From: Anopheles merus
Taxonomy: Eukaryota > Arthropoda > Insecta > Diptera > Culicidae
DNA: 64,000 bases
NCBI RefSeq assembly: GCF_017562075.2
Contig: NW_024427598.1
Coordinates: 1-64,000, forward strand
Direction: 5' to 3'
The stretch's first letter is position 1. Each line of letters begins with the position of its first letter. The position numbers and the translations under genes are program-made. Positions 46,115 to 58,060 of this stretch are shown here, one piece after another. Under the pieces are notes generated by a model. That model saw only the letters and a list, made by a program, of their open reading frames with translations. It was not told the DNA's origin and made no database searches.

Positions 46115-48892
46115 TTATAGATTTAGCCTTTGAGGCGCTTTCCTTACTCTTGTTGATCTACGTAAATATTCTGTGCTATCTGTTGGAGTCTCGTTTAGGG
46201 GTGTGTCTCTTGTTCGTTGGTTCGTTGTGCTGATGTTTTGGGGTATATTGTTTTCTGTTATTGAAGGGTACATATCGAAAGGTATTCTTTGCTGTGAGTT
46301 AAGATTATTCTCCTCCCACTGCATTCCTGGTCCGGGGCTCAACTGATCTATATGTCGTTTCCATACCCTTCCGTCGTCTAATTGTACTTTGTAATGGAGT
46401 GTGCCTATTTTCTCTAATATTTTTCCAAACCTCCACTTCTCATTATTGGACATAAAATCACGGGCTGATACCCTATCACCCACATCAAATGATCTAACTG
46501 TTCTTTCCCTCTCTTTATCTGATGTATGTTGTTCGGGTCCGGGAATCATTAGGTCCAATTTTGATTTTAATTGCCTTCCAAAAACGGCCATAGCAGGGCT
46601 TTTCCCGGTACTGGGATGTGCCGTCCTACGATATGCCCATAAAATATTTTGTAAATGTAGGTGTACCTCGGGTCTAGAGCATGATAGCGCTTTCAACTTC
46701 TGTTTAAATGTTTGAACAAACCTCTCTGCCTGACCGTTTGTTGCCGGATGGTATGGAGCACCCATTCTGTGTAAAATTCCGTTTTTCTTTAGAAACGTTT
46801 GAAAACTTTCTGATGTAAATTGTGTACCTCTGTCTGACACTAGCATGGCTGGTAACCCAAATGTAGCAAAGAATTCTCTTAATTTTTCTATCGTGGTTTC
46901 TGTTGTCGTGTCTGATATTATTTTTACTTCCGGCCACTTTGTTCCTGCATCTATAATTATTAGGAAATTAAGTCCCAAAAATGGCCCTGCAAAGTCTATG
47001 TGTATGCGTTGAAACGGTTCCACTGGTTGTTCCCAGCTATATCCTTGCACTTTTTGTGGGTTTTTTCTAACTTTCGCACAGTGCATACAGTCACGCGCTG
47101 TTTCTTCTATGTCACGATCTATAGAGTCCCACCAACAGTATGTCCTAGCTAAGGATTTCATTCGTGAGATTCCGAAATGACCCATGTGTAGCTCCTTTAA
47201 TATTGTTTTACGCAAAGGTATTGGGATGTAAACTCTAATTCCGCGCATTAAACAATCGTTTTGTAAGCTGAATTCGGTTTGATCTATTCCGAATCTAAAT
47301 CGACCCTCTACTGTCCGGCCTGTCCTCAATGCCCTTACTAGTTCTTGCACTGTAGTGTCTTTCAATGTATATTTTGCAACTTCTTTTGCCTGTACTGGTA
47401 GTGATTCAGTCTGATTGATTTGTAAGACATCGATCTCATCTGCCTCGCATATGGGTTCGCCCTTTAACGGCAAGCGAGATATGCCATCCGCATTTCCGTG
47501 GTCTTTTGAGTTTCTATATCGGATTTCAAAGTTAAATGATTCTAAAAATACTGCGTAGTGTTGCATGCGCATAGCTGAGAGTGTCGGAAGCCCTTTTTGT
47601 GGGGACCAAATCTGTGTCAATGGCTTGTTATCTGTTACTAGTATGAATTTTCGACCGTATAGATATTTGAAAAACTTTTTTATGCCAAAAATTACGGCGT
47701 ACGCTTCTTTGTCTATCTGTGTATATCTTTGCTGAGTCTTTGTAAGGGTTTGCGACGCATATTGTATTGGTTTTTCGCTTCCATCTGCGTAAACGTGACT
47801 TAATACTGCCCCCACGCCGTAAGGCGATGCATCCGTGGCTAATATTAATGGTAGTTTTGTATCGTAATGTGTAAGCGCTTGTTTCGATTGCATTTCTGCT
47901 TTCATCCATGCGAAAGCTTTCTCACAGTCTGGAGACCATTCAAAAGCAACCTCATCTTTAAGTAAATTATTGATTGGGTACATGTGTGTGCTAAGGTTTT
48001 TCATGAATCTTCCGTAATAATTTACCAAACCTAACAGTGCGCGTACTTGCTCTTTGTTTTCTGGTCTTGGCATCTTTTCTATCGCATCTATTTTGCCTTG
48101 TAATTTATGGATTCCTTTCTTGTCTATCATGTAGCCGCAGTATTCAATCTTATCTTCTAAGAATTCGCATTTCTTTAAGTTTACTCGCATATTGTGATCA
48201 TTAAACCGTTTTAGTACTTCTCGTAATCTTTGTAAATGTTCCGTATCATTTGGGGCTGTTATTTTAACGTCATCTAAGAATACTGTTACTCCTGGTATAC
48301 CTTGTAGAATTGAAGTTATTTCTCTTTGAAATATGGCTGGGGCAGAGGCTACCCCATACATAAGCCTAGTGGGTTGATAAAGACCCATGTGCGTATTCAG
48401 CGTTAGTAGGTGTTGATCTTTCTCCCTGATTTCCATTTGCAAGTATGCTTGGGCTAAATCGAGCTTTGAGAATTTTTTTCCTTCACTCATGTTTGCGAAA
48501 AGTTCATCGATGGTGGGCAGAGGGAAATCATCAATGAATAGCCCTTTGTTAATTGTTAGTTTATAATCTCCGCACAGTCTTACTTTGTTACCCGCTTTCC
48601 TAACTGGTACTATTGGGGTCGCCCATTCGCTTCTCTCTACCTTAACTAGTATGCCTTTATCCACCATGTTCTTTAATTCCTCTTCCACTGTATCTAGAAT
48701 AGAAAATGGAAGAGGCCGCGCTTTAAGAAACGTTGGGTTTGCCCCATTTTTCAAATGCAAAGATGCTTTGACACCTTCTATTTTTCCTATTGTGTCCAAA
48801 AATACTGCAGGAAATTCGTCTAATATTGCTTTTAAAACCATTTTGGGTATTCGATGATTCAATAATTTTATCCACTGTGTACTGTTTACCAT
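46115..48892 (-). CDS. Pol: reverse transcriptase, RNase H and integrase (mag-like Ty3/gypsy)
   Basis: An open frame of about 925 codons. RT has the VFLDDV catalytic block near 48270 and FSKLDLAQAYLQ near 48450. RNase H has ATDASPYGVGAVL near 47830. The integrase has an HHCC finger (ELHMGHFG..CMHCAKV near 47200-47080) and a DDE core (IDFAGPF near 46990, SDRGTQF near 46830, NGQAERF near 46730). A basic tail with a chromodomain-less C-terminus follows. It copies element RNA and integrates the cDNA. The first methionine is not the true start; this frame should follow protease, which lies in another frame (break between about 48905 and 48845). As written, pol is broken by one frameshift. Confidence 0.92.
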   Translation of the reverse strand: MVNSTQWIKLLNHRIPKMVLKAILDEFPAVFLDTIGKIEGVKASLHLKNGANPTFLKARPLPFSILDTVEEELKNMVDKGILVKVERSEWATPIVPVRKAGNKVRLCGDYKLTINKGLFIDDFPLPTIDELFANMSEGKKFSKLDLAQAYLQMEIREKDQHLLTLNTHMGLYQPTRLMYGVASAPAIFQREITSILQGIPGVTVFLDDVKITAPNDTEHLQRLREVLKRFNDHNMRVNLKKCEFLEDKIEYCGYMIDKKGIHKLQGKIDAIEKMPRPENKEQVRALLGLVNYYGRFMKNLSTHMYPINNLLKDEVAFEWSPDCEKAFAWMKAEMQSKQALTHYDTKLPLILATDASPYGVGAVLSHVYADGSEKPIQYASQTLTKTQQRYTQIDKEAYAVIFGIKKFFKYLYGRKFILVTDNKPLTQIWSPQKGLPTLSAMRMQHYAVFLESFNFEIRYRNSKDHGNADGISRLPLKGEPICEADEIDVLQINQTESLPVQAKEVAKYTLKDTTVQELVRALRTGRTVEGRFRFGIDQTEFSLQNDCLMRGIRVYIPIPLRKTILKELHMGHFGISRMKSLARTYCWWDSIDRDIEETARDCMHCAKVRKNPQKVQGYSWEQPVEPFQRIHIDFAGPFLGLNFLIIIDAGTKWPEVKIISDTTTETTIEKLREFFATFGLPAMLVSDRGTQFTSESFQTFLKKNGILHRMGAPYHPATNGQAERFVQTFKQKLKALSCSRPEVHLHLQNILWAYRRTAHPSTGKSPAMAVFGRQLKSKLDLMIPGPEQHTSDKERERTVRSFDVGDRVSARDFMSNNEKWRFGKILEKIGTLHYKVQLDDGRVWKRHIDQLSPGPGMQWEENNLNSQQRIPFDMYPSITENNIPQNISTTNQRTRDTPLNETPTDSTEYLRRSTRVRKAPQRLNL

Positions 48893-49193
48893 GCAAGATT
48901 TTATTCCAATCGTAATTTAAGGCTCTCATCCATTCGCGACCCAACAATGGTTGCCTATTGCCCCCAACTATGAACAATCGTAGTTTCTTTATTCCTTCTT
49001 TTGTCTTGATTTTCACTTCAGCCATTCCTGCGACAGAAATTTTCCCACCGCAATAACTTCTCAGTTCTACGTCCGTTTGTACGAGCTGGATATTTTTAAG
49101 ATATTTCTCTTTGTCGTGTTCGTTAATTAGAGTAACTGGTGAACCACTGTCTACCTCGAACTTAATTGGTGATTTTCCAATTTGTACGTTCAC
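48723..49193 (-). CDS. Aspartic protease part of Pol (mag-like element)
   Basis: Contains EVDSGSPVTLI near 49150, the retropepsin active site, and LLGREWM near 48950, which is usual shortly before RT. The frame is -1 relative to gag and overlaps the end of gag by 4 nt, so it would be reached by -1 frameshifting. It then runs out of frame with RT, most simply through one indel between about 48905 and 48845. Confidence 0.85.
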   Translation of the reverse strand: MNVQIGKSPIKFEVDSGSPVTLINEHDKEKYLKNIQLVQTDVELRSYCGGKISVAGMAEVKIKTKEGIKKLRLFIVGGNRQPLLGREWMRALNYDWNKILHGKQYTVDKIIESSNTQNGFKSNIRRISCSIFGHNRKNRRCQSIFAFEKWGKPNVS

Positions 49194-50104
49194 AAAAATT
49201 TTTTTTTGCTATCTTTCACATTTTCTACTTGGAAAATATCTATTTTATGGATTTGATCCTCTTCTGTATCCTGACTGTCACTATCCTCGCATTGCTCCAC
49301 GAGATTTGCTGTCCTACTCACTCGTTTCTTATTATTCATCCCATGTGCTTTCCCCATTTTGAAACACACGCGTTGTAAATGACCGACCTTCTTACATAAC
49401 GCACACACTTTCATTTTGTGTTCGCATTTATTCGCTAAGTGCGATGAACTGCCGCATCGGAAACAATACCGCTTGCTTCTTGGCGCTGGATATCGATCCA
49501 TAAAATTAACTGACTGAGCCCGTTGGGCTAAAATTTCGACACCGTCGTTGACTGTTTCCATCGAGAATGCGACTTGCTTTGCTTTCTCGAACGTTAAGTC
49601 TTTTTCGCCTATTAACCTCGCGCGTATCATTTTGTCACGTAAACCGAACACAAACTGGTTTCGCAGCCCTTTCTGTAAATAATCACCAAACGCACAATTT
49701 TTCGCTTCACGTTGTAACGCCGCCACGAACTCGGTGATGCTTTCTGCTTCCTTTTGTGTGCGTTGTCGGAACTTCCACAGCTCTACCATTTCCAATGGTT
49801 TGGGATCGAAATGATCGTCTAACGCGCTGACGATCTGGTCGTACGTTTTCGCCTCCGGTTCGTCCGGCGAGAGTAAGTCACACAGCACGTTGTAAGTCTC
49901 ACTGCCCATGTAATGCAGGAGCGTCTGCTGCATGTCCGCTTGATCCACTTTGAACACTTTAGCAGCACCAGCAAACCGCTTCACCCATCTTTGCCAAGTT
50001 GACTTCTCGTGCACAAACGGTTCGATATTAAATGTAGCCATTATCGATTCGTTTTTTAATGTATTGCCCGCCTCGTCGCCAACTGTTATAATCACACCAT
50101 CCAT
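49190..50104 (-). CDS. Gag of the mag-like element
   Basis: A 304-codon open frame. The probable start is the methionine of MATFNIEPF (about 50041), because the first ATG lies in the LTR. It has a capsid-like region (FVHEKSTWQRWVKRF, ESITEFVAALQREAKNC) and two CCHC zinc knuckles (CFRCGSSSHLANKC, CALCKKVGHLQRVC) near 49470-49370. It forms the particle and binds RNA. It ends with TGA right after an A9T5 run. Confidence 0.9.
   Translation of the reverse strand: MDGVIITVGDEAGNTLKNESIMATFNIEPFVHEKSTWQRWVKRFAGAAKVFKVDQADMQQTLLHYMGSETYNVLCDLLSPDEPEAKTYDQIVSALDDHFDPKPLEMVELWKFRQRTQKEAESITEFVAALQREAKNCAFGDYLQKGLRNQFVFGLRDKMIRARLIGEKDLTFEKAKQVAFSMETVNDGVEILAQRAQSVNFMDRYPAPRSKRYCFRCGSSSHLANKCEHKMKVCALCKKVGHLQRVCFKMGKAHGMNNKKRVSRTANLVEQCEDSDSQDTEEDQIHKIDIFQVENVKDSKKKFL
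49194..49207 (-). promoter_or_regulatory. Candidate -1 ribosomal frameshift site between Gag and Pol
   Basis: On the minus strand the last gag codons run through AAAAAAAAATTTTTG before TGA. A slip of -1 on the A AAA AAA heptamer enters the protease frame exactly. Whether a downstream stem or pseudoknot exists was not assessed. Confidence 0.6.
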
Positions 50105-50245
50105 TCACTTGCAAGGCTCAACGAGAAGTGCCGGGTTTTATTTCTCATTTCTCTCCGTACGGTTACATGCTATAATATGCTATAATCTAGTCTAATCTAA
50201 TCTAATCTATAATCTAATCTTAAATCTACAATAATGGATATAACA
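50084..50245 (-). repeat. 5' LTR of the mag-like retrotransposon
   Basis: 162 bp copy of 45933-46094, with TGTTAT/ATAACA ends and GTCTA following at 50246-50250. PBS TGGCGACGAGG follows on the minus strand after GTT. Confidence 0.92.
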
Positions 50246-51895
50246 GTCTAGAATTAGTGCTTTCGGATATGAAAATAATAAAACCAGGATATCTACAAAA
50301 CATCTTTTTATATTTGCACTATGGAGAAACTAACAAATTACACGCCTCGTATGCTAAGAATATCACCGATTCGATTAAAATTATTACACTAACAACACAG
50401 TGAATGAGGAGGTGCCGCTGAAGTGAGTTCACATCCGAGGAGCTCTGCTTGATCGTTTTCCAGCCGAAATCGAACGCCGACGCAAGTACTGGAAAACTGC
50501 CTACTTTATCTTTTTGAGTCGACCGGATTCTTAGGCCGGTTCCTTGGCCAGACACTTTACTTCGTTTTGCCAAAATTCTGTAAACCACGTAAAAGGCAAT
50601 CTCTGTCAGTTGGTCGAGTTTGCCGTTCATGAGCATGGTGTAAACCTTGATAATGTTCTCTTTGTTCACCAGCTTGCCGGCATAGCCCGTGAAAAATTAT
50701 GTGACCTGAAACGCCTGCAATTCGAAACGCTGGAAACGGCGCATCATGCGCACAGCACATCATATTATGCGCGCATTACAACACAGCGCTTAAAGTACGC
50801 GACTGTGCGGAAAGTTTTACGTGGACGTGGAAAAAATGGAGACCAAACCCCAAGTGCTCAAAAAGCGGACAGGGCTCAAAAAATCAAAGCGCATATCACG
50901 TTAATAGCACAAAAAGCGCACCGTTCTCGTAGACCAAACTGTGCGAAAAGTGCTACCACAATGGAATATGTGCAACACTACGAACAGCTCATTCATTGCC
51001 AGGATGGGAATTATTTCCTGGAGCGTCCTGTAGTTCTACAGGATCCGCTGCACGCCACGGTAAATGTTATAATGCTCAGTGTCGGTAATGTTTTGGGTCC
51101 ATTATACGCGATATCGAATCCAGTGGATTCACAGCCAAGTAGATGCTTATTTCGATGATAGCATGCAACAGCATGGTGACATCAAAGTGAGCAAATGTGG
51201 TAGTCAAAACTGGATCGGTCAGAGAATCAGCCGGCACATCAAATGGCCTGCACCGTCGTAATCGTGGCAATGCACTCCTGTATACATCCAGCGTTGGTTA
51301 GTATCCGACAGCGAGCGGGTATCCTATGAAACCGGCAACACTCGGAGAAACAGCTACATCACACGGTAGAAGCTGTTGAGACGCAATCGAACTAAGCTGG
51401 AAAAATTTCGCTCGAGCTTATTACATTATTAACCGTTCCTAAAAATAGCAAATAATAATATTTATCAATCAATCGAGTGAAAGAAAGAAGCAAAACTTAC
51501 CATGAATTAAGTATGAGTGCTAAGTATGACACCAGCATCCAACGATGGTGCATGGTTCCAAAATATGAAGCCGTTACTTCGATACCATTCTACGTGTGCT
51601 TCGACATGCTGATATGTTAAATGGTATGAAACACGAACCGTTTGCAATTTTATCTCCTAGCTTCGAATAACAAACCAAATCGTTTTCCGCTTGATATGCC
51701 TCTTGAAATGTTAATATTACAGGGTTTCACACTTTATCTCAAGACCGCGGGACCCCTTCCCGAATCTGTTTTAGCCAATGCCAAGAATGCGGTATAATGC
51801 TTGAAAACGTTGATGATACCTGAATTCATCGGATGCAATGCTGAATCTGCGGCACATTTCTCGAACACACTGTTCCGCGCCGAGGACATGCGGTC

Positions 51896-52151
51896 GAATA
51901 TTTTTTTACACGTATAACCTTTGTGTACATCAGTGTATTAGAAACACCAAATTATCCTTTTCGCGTTTTTACCAAAAAAAGACAATTAATAAATTTAGCG
52001 AATGCATATTTGTTTAATTTAAATATTTACAAGTGTTAAGAAAGTAGTTTCAACTGTTTAAATAATCTTTTTTGGTAAAAACACGAAACAAATAATTAGC
52101 TGTTTTCAGTACACTGATGTACACAAAGGTTATACGAGTAAAAAAATATTC
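51896..52151. repeat. Inner palindromic MITE-like sequence (256 bp)
   Basis: Left GAATATTTTTTTACACGTAT and right inverse copy, each followed inward by AACCTTTGTGTACATCAGTG and further by TTTTTACCAAAAAA(A)GA. Directly abuts the right arm of the long-inverted-repeat element. Confidence 0.78.
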
Positions 52152-53767
52152 TATGCTATGCCGACAAGCTGGTGAACAAAGAGAACATTATCAAGGTTTA
52201 CACCATGCTCATGAACGGCAAACTCGACCAACTGACAGAGATTGCCTTTTACATGGTCGGCCCGATCGAGAATTTTGGCAAAACGAAGTAAAGTGTCTGG
52301 CCAAGGAACCGGCCTAAGAATCCGGTCGACTCAAAAAGATAAAGTAGGCAGTTTTCCAGTACTTGCGTCGGCGTTCGATTTCGGCTGGAAAACGATCAAG
52401 CAGAGCTCCTCGGATGTGAACTCACTTCAGCGGCACCTCCTCATTCACTGTGTTGTTAGTGTAATAATTTTAATCGAATCGGTGATATTCTTAGCATACG
52501 AGGCGTGTAATTTGTTAGTTTCTCCATAGTGCAAATATAAAAAGATGTTTTGTAGATGGATGAAAAGGTTTTTGTTTTATATCCTGGTTTTATTATTTTC
52601 ATATCCGAAAGCACTAATTCTAGACAAAGCCACCAAATTCCAGCACCTTTCATAATCCACCTTTGGCGCAATTGACACCGCGCACGGGTACGGATTTTCT
52701 AACGGGCACGGCATGCTGACACTTAGCGTCTATCCACTGCCACCAACAACAGCCTGTGTATCCGCCTCCGGAGATCACCATTAACATAGGATTCCCCTTA
52801 CCATCGAACAGCGTAAAATTGGTCATCTGGACAAGAAACTTAGGCAATGTCCGCTAAAAGTCGTACTGACTCTTCCTTCCCTTCTTCCAAATTGCCTCAA
52901 ATTCCGGTGCCGGCTGTTTGTGGGTCTAAAGTGTTTTTCTAGAGTAATTAATAAATACATTATGAAGCGGTAATCCTTGCATGTGCACTTCTTACGAGAG
53001 TTCATACATAAACGTTTGGATCAGCAATGTAAGATGAATATGTATATGTAGGATGCGGGATCATTTGACCAGTTAGCAGAACCGATTACTGCTTCTAATC
53101 ATATGCACATGGTTAATAAAACACCACTCGCCCGCACCACGTATGTTCTAAGTCTATCGCGATAATAAAATACCAAAAAATCACGACAAACTGATTAACC
53201 AGGAGTTGGTTACCAAAATATCACCAATCAGATCAGACGCCAAAACGACCATGTGCGTCTTACCTCTGATCATCGCACATGTGTACGTGAACGGAAATGA
53301 ATTTCATTTCAATCACGAGTGCTGGTGATAGCATCAGTGACATTTCGAAATTGATCACAGACAAACAAAGTCACGTCAAAGAGACCGACCAAGAGGTGCT
53401 TGCTGAAATGTCACCAATCTGGTCACACGTCACAACGACTATGTTCATCTTGCGCCTGATCATCGCACTTGTGTACGTGAGTCGACTTGAGCTTCGTTTC
53501 AGTCATGAGCGTTGGTGACTGAAACAGTGATATTTTACAGTGCTGCTCCTGGTCCAGAAAATTTGATAAGAAAGTGATTGACTAAAAGTTAATTCCCAAA
53601 TTGTCACCAATCATATCACTCGTTAGAACCACTTGAGAATTTCACTTGTGATAATCGCATTTGAGTACGTGACGCTGACAAGGTTTTTGTTTCACTCAGT
53701 TTTTTTGTGATATTGATGGTGACATTTTGCAGCACTGACATTTTGGTCGTAACTCGGGGGACGCCTG

Positions 53768-55159
<1,392 letters not shown>

Positions 55160-55199
55160 GGCCTGCTAACGATAGAGCACGTCGGTGTGACATGACCTG

Positions 55200-56712
55200 C
55201 TCAACAATCATTCTTCAGAGTGCTCGGTTCCTGGCTGCAGCCTCCCATCAGATCTCCGACAGGTCTCGCTTCACCTGATCCAGCCATCGAGTTCGCCGTG
55301 CTCTCCTCGCCTTATGCCGAACTGGGGATCGCTGTCGAACACCTTCTTGGGGGACATGAGTGCGGCATCCTCATAACATGCCCCAGCCAGCGAATCCTGC
55401 CAGCCTTCGCCACCGTCAGGATGCTTGGTTCGCCGTACAGCTCAGCAAGCTCGTGGTTCATCCTTCTCCTCCACGCTCCATGCTCGAACACACCGCCGGT
55501 CCGGAGGATGCGTCGCTCTAACACGCCCAGAGCGTTTGCATCCCCCGCTCGGATGGTCCATGACTCGTGTCCACCAAGCGAATCAATCTGATATGTCTCA
55601 CATTTCGTGGGCTCAAAATCTTCTGGATATCAACAGTTAGTGAAGCGCATAGTATGCTCGATTCCCCTGCACAATGCGTCTCCGGATTTCGCTGCTGATG
55701 TCCTTGTTCGAAGTAACGACCCTCCCAAGATAGCAAAACTGCTTTACTACCTCGATATTGTCGCCATCAACTAATACACTGTTTCCCAGGTGGTTTGATT
55801 CGCCGGTAAGTAGGTACTTCGTCTTCGTCGCATTGATTCTCAATCCAATTTTGCTGCTTCTCGATTGAGTCGGGTGTACGCCTCATACACCTTCGCTGTG
55901 GTCCTGCCGATGATGTGGATGCCATCCGCAAAACCAAGAAATTGCAGAGACAGATAGAGGATCGTGCCACGGATCGTTGTCTAGCCTCGCGCTTTGAATG
56001 ACACCTTCCAGTGCGATGTTGAAGAGCAGGCAGGAGAGTCCGTCACCTTGCCTGAGACCCCTGTGAGACTCGAACGATTCCGACGTCAAGTTCGATAGTC
56101 TCATCTTGCACTGCACCCCATCTATGGTGGCCTCTAACAGCCGGATCAACTTCCCAGGGAAGTGGTACCGCTGCATGATGGTTAGGCTTGGCTTGGTAGC
56201 GGTCTACAAAATTTGTAGCAAGGGGTGCAAGTCTGCAGATCAGGATCTGGTACAAGATCTTATAGGCGGCAATGAGGACTGTGATGGCTCGAAAGTTCGA
56301 GCAATCCAGTCTGTCGCCTTTTTTGTAGACTGGGTGAATGACATTCAGCATTCACTCCTCCGGTAGTTCCTCTTGTTCCCAGATTTTCACGATCAGCTGA
56401 TGCATTTCGACGGTAAGCCTCATCGGTCCCATCTTGAAGAGCTAGGCCGCCAGCCCATCGTTGCCAGCAGACTTATTGCTCTTAAGCTGCTTGATGGCGC
56501 TGGCAATCTCATCATGAGATGGCGGGGGCACCTCGTCGTCTGCATCATTGCTGTCGCTGGTGTTACTGCTGTGGTGCTGTTGTGGTGGTTGCTTTTTTCT
56601 GCCACTTGCGCCAGCCTCTCCTGCCTCTGCTCCATTCAGGTGTCGAAGTAGTACTTCCTCCTTTCGATCACCTCCCGCTCATCTGCCAGGAAATTTGCTT
56701 CAGCATCCCAAC
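55200..56712 (-). mobile_element. Second RTE-like non-LTR retrotransposon fragment
   Basis: Minus strand: HPVYKKGDRLDCSNFRAIT near 56330, VQCKMRLSNLTSESFESHRG near 56110, LRQGDGLSCLLFN near 56060, FKYLG-like QFCYLGRVVTSN near 55750 and GRIRWLGHVMRMPHS near 55400. This is the RT and C-terminal region. The frame is broken several times and the endonuclease is missing. A different lineage from the fragment at 20320-22290, judging from protein differences. Confidence 0.78.
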
Positions 56713-57020
56713 TAGTGTTGGGAATTCCGTTAAAAAAAGGAACGTAACGGAACTAGTTCATTTTTGAAAAATAACGGAACGTGAACCTGGGGTGCAAAAG
56801 AACCAACCCATAGCTTCGAAGCCAAATTATCACCGGGTGCGGGGAGGGTGTTACGTGTTACAGGATATTAAAAGGCATTTCTTCAATCTGAAATCATATT
56901 TGGCACCAAATCTAGATGGTGAAACGGTTAGAACTATTTATTATAAATAAAATGCTAAATTTTATGCTCCCCAACACCAGAACTTTTATTTCAATTAACT
57001 ACACTTCCGATCTAGCCAAG

Positions 57021-57770
57021 TGTAGCATAGGTTCGACACCCGACACTATTAGACTTAGCAAATTAGAATTAGATTAGAATAGCAAAGACACAATTATTAG
57101 TATAACATCCGCTATAATAATCTGCAGTAAATTCATTACATCCTAGACACAAACCGCACTAAGGCTAGAATGAAACAGCTAATGATAGAATGAAATAGCA
57201 TGATAAGTGGCGTGATCGTATTCACCAACACACTCAAAAGAAATAGTTTTTACAAGTATAAAATTTTAGATTAAACATTATCAGAACATAAATTACTGTA
57301 ATTAGATGCACACAAATATTAGACATAAAAGTGCAATATGTTCTAATCCGAACCAACTAGATAAATAGGGAAAATTTAATAGAGTTCATCCAATTCCGCA
57401 GTAGGATAATACACATGGAAGGACGATGTTACCTAATGTACGCAAAAAGTCACGTACGCATAATGCGATAGATAGAGCAGGATAATAAATTGTAATCATG
57501 CATAACGGAGCGGATAAGCTAAATATGCCCATAAGCGCAATGTAATTATTTCGTATAAAAGGAAGCTCGCGCGTAGCTAGAAGAGAGTTGTTGTATCAGT
57601 AAAATCACGCAGTCCAGTCCGCCGCGCAAAATTTAGTCCGCAAATCAATAGAAGCCAACCACGCTATTAAGTTTAAGTAAAGTGGCAAAAATAAAGTGAG
57701 TTTATATAAAAGTGCAAATACAATCCGTCTTTAGTTTGGAACGGCACTAAGTGATGACAAGTTCACTACA
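57021..57770 (+). repeat. Solo LTR (750 bp) with 4 bp target duplication
   Basis: Begins TGTAGCATAGG and ends GTTCACTACA (TGTAG/CTACA), flanked by CAAG on both sides (57017-57020, 57771-57774). It contains TATAAAA at 57554, a TCAGT initiator at 57596 and AATAAA at 57690, in the order expected of U3-R-U5. No internal region remains, so this is the product of LTR-LTR recombination. Confidence 0.82.
57554..57600 (+). promoter_or_regulatory. Core promoter of the solo LTR
   Basis: TATAAAAGG at 57554 and an arthropod initiator-like ATCAGT at 57595-57600, about 40 nt apart. Spacing slightly longer than usual. Activity unknown. Confidence 0.45.
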
Positions 57771-58014
57771 CAAGCACCGACACCAGAATCTCCTTCATCT
57801 TTTACCGCCATCGCCCGTTTGCTCCTTCGATCGTAAACCTTGTCCTCTCTCCATTCTCACGATGATCTTTCTCTCACCTCCTCTCCTATTTCACGGTTCG
57901 TGTTCTTTAGCCGCCTGTATGGATACGGCCGCCGTTATCAGCTGTCATCGACGGTCTATATCGTAGCGGCCAAGGTCGCTACAATGGTTTCAACCTATCC
58001 CCAGTAAGCTGTAC

Positions 58015-58060
58015 CAGCTGTGTTATTGAGTGGTACGAGTTGACGATTGTATCACGAGAC
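58015..58060. mobile_element. Fragment of the tRNA-derived SINE
   Basis: GTGGTACGAGTTGACGATTG followed by TATCACGAGACTG matches the tRNA-like head of 41590-41803 with a few changes. Confidence 0.6.

Larger units (their letters stand above)
45933..50245 (-). mobile_element. Nearly intact Ty3/gypsy mag-like LTR retrotransposon
   Basis: 4313 bp, two 162 bp LTRs that appear identical, and a 5 bp target duplication GTCTA (45928-45932 and 50246-50250). PBS TGGCGACGAGG is at 50081-50071, and a polypurine tract precedes the 3' LTR. Gag and pol are on the minus strand. The insertion lies in the left arm of the long-inverted-repeat element. The right arm preserves the empty site with a single GTCTA. 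LTR identity implies a recent insertion. Confidence 0.94.
44856..53744. mobile_element. Long-inverted-repeat element (foldback or MULE-like), 8.9 kb, 9 bp target duplication
   Basis: Ends CAGTGCTGCAAAATGTCA on the left and TGACATTTTGCAGCACTG plus ACATTTT on the right, with GGTCGTAAC on both sides (44847-44855, 53745-53753). The long arms are 45018-50686 (interrupted by a retrotransposon) and 52155-53535, about 1.36 kb each and highly similar. The internal ~1.47 kb (50687-52154) has no recognisable transposase. A 9 bp duplication is typical of Mutator-like elements; classification is an inference. Small open frames in the arms (for example a Cys/Trp-rich 65-residue frame at 45706 and 52847) are mirror copies and match nothing I recognise. 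Confidence 0.82.
44489..53767 (+). mobile_element. TA-flanked MITE B, copy 3, split by an 8.9 kb insertion
   Basis: The left part 44489-44855 and right part 53745-53767 together equal copies 1 and 2 (27473, 30057). The left end CAGGTGTCCCCGAG follows TA; the right end is GGGACGCCTG. It lies 88 bp after the ASPP stop codon. Confidence 0.88.

Noticed and set aside
50544..51158. A 204-residue + strand frame in the long-inverted-repeat element
   Set aside because: Its start overlaps the palindromic arm, its composition is unlike a known domain, and no intron or start context supports it.
56713..56780. The element start read as part of the adjacent RTE-like fragment
   Set aside because: The RT-like frame ends before 56700, and the TAGTGTTGGG end has an inverted partner at 59340 with near-matching 8 bp flanks.
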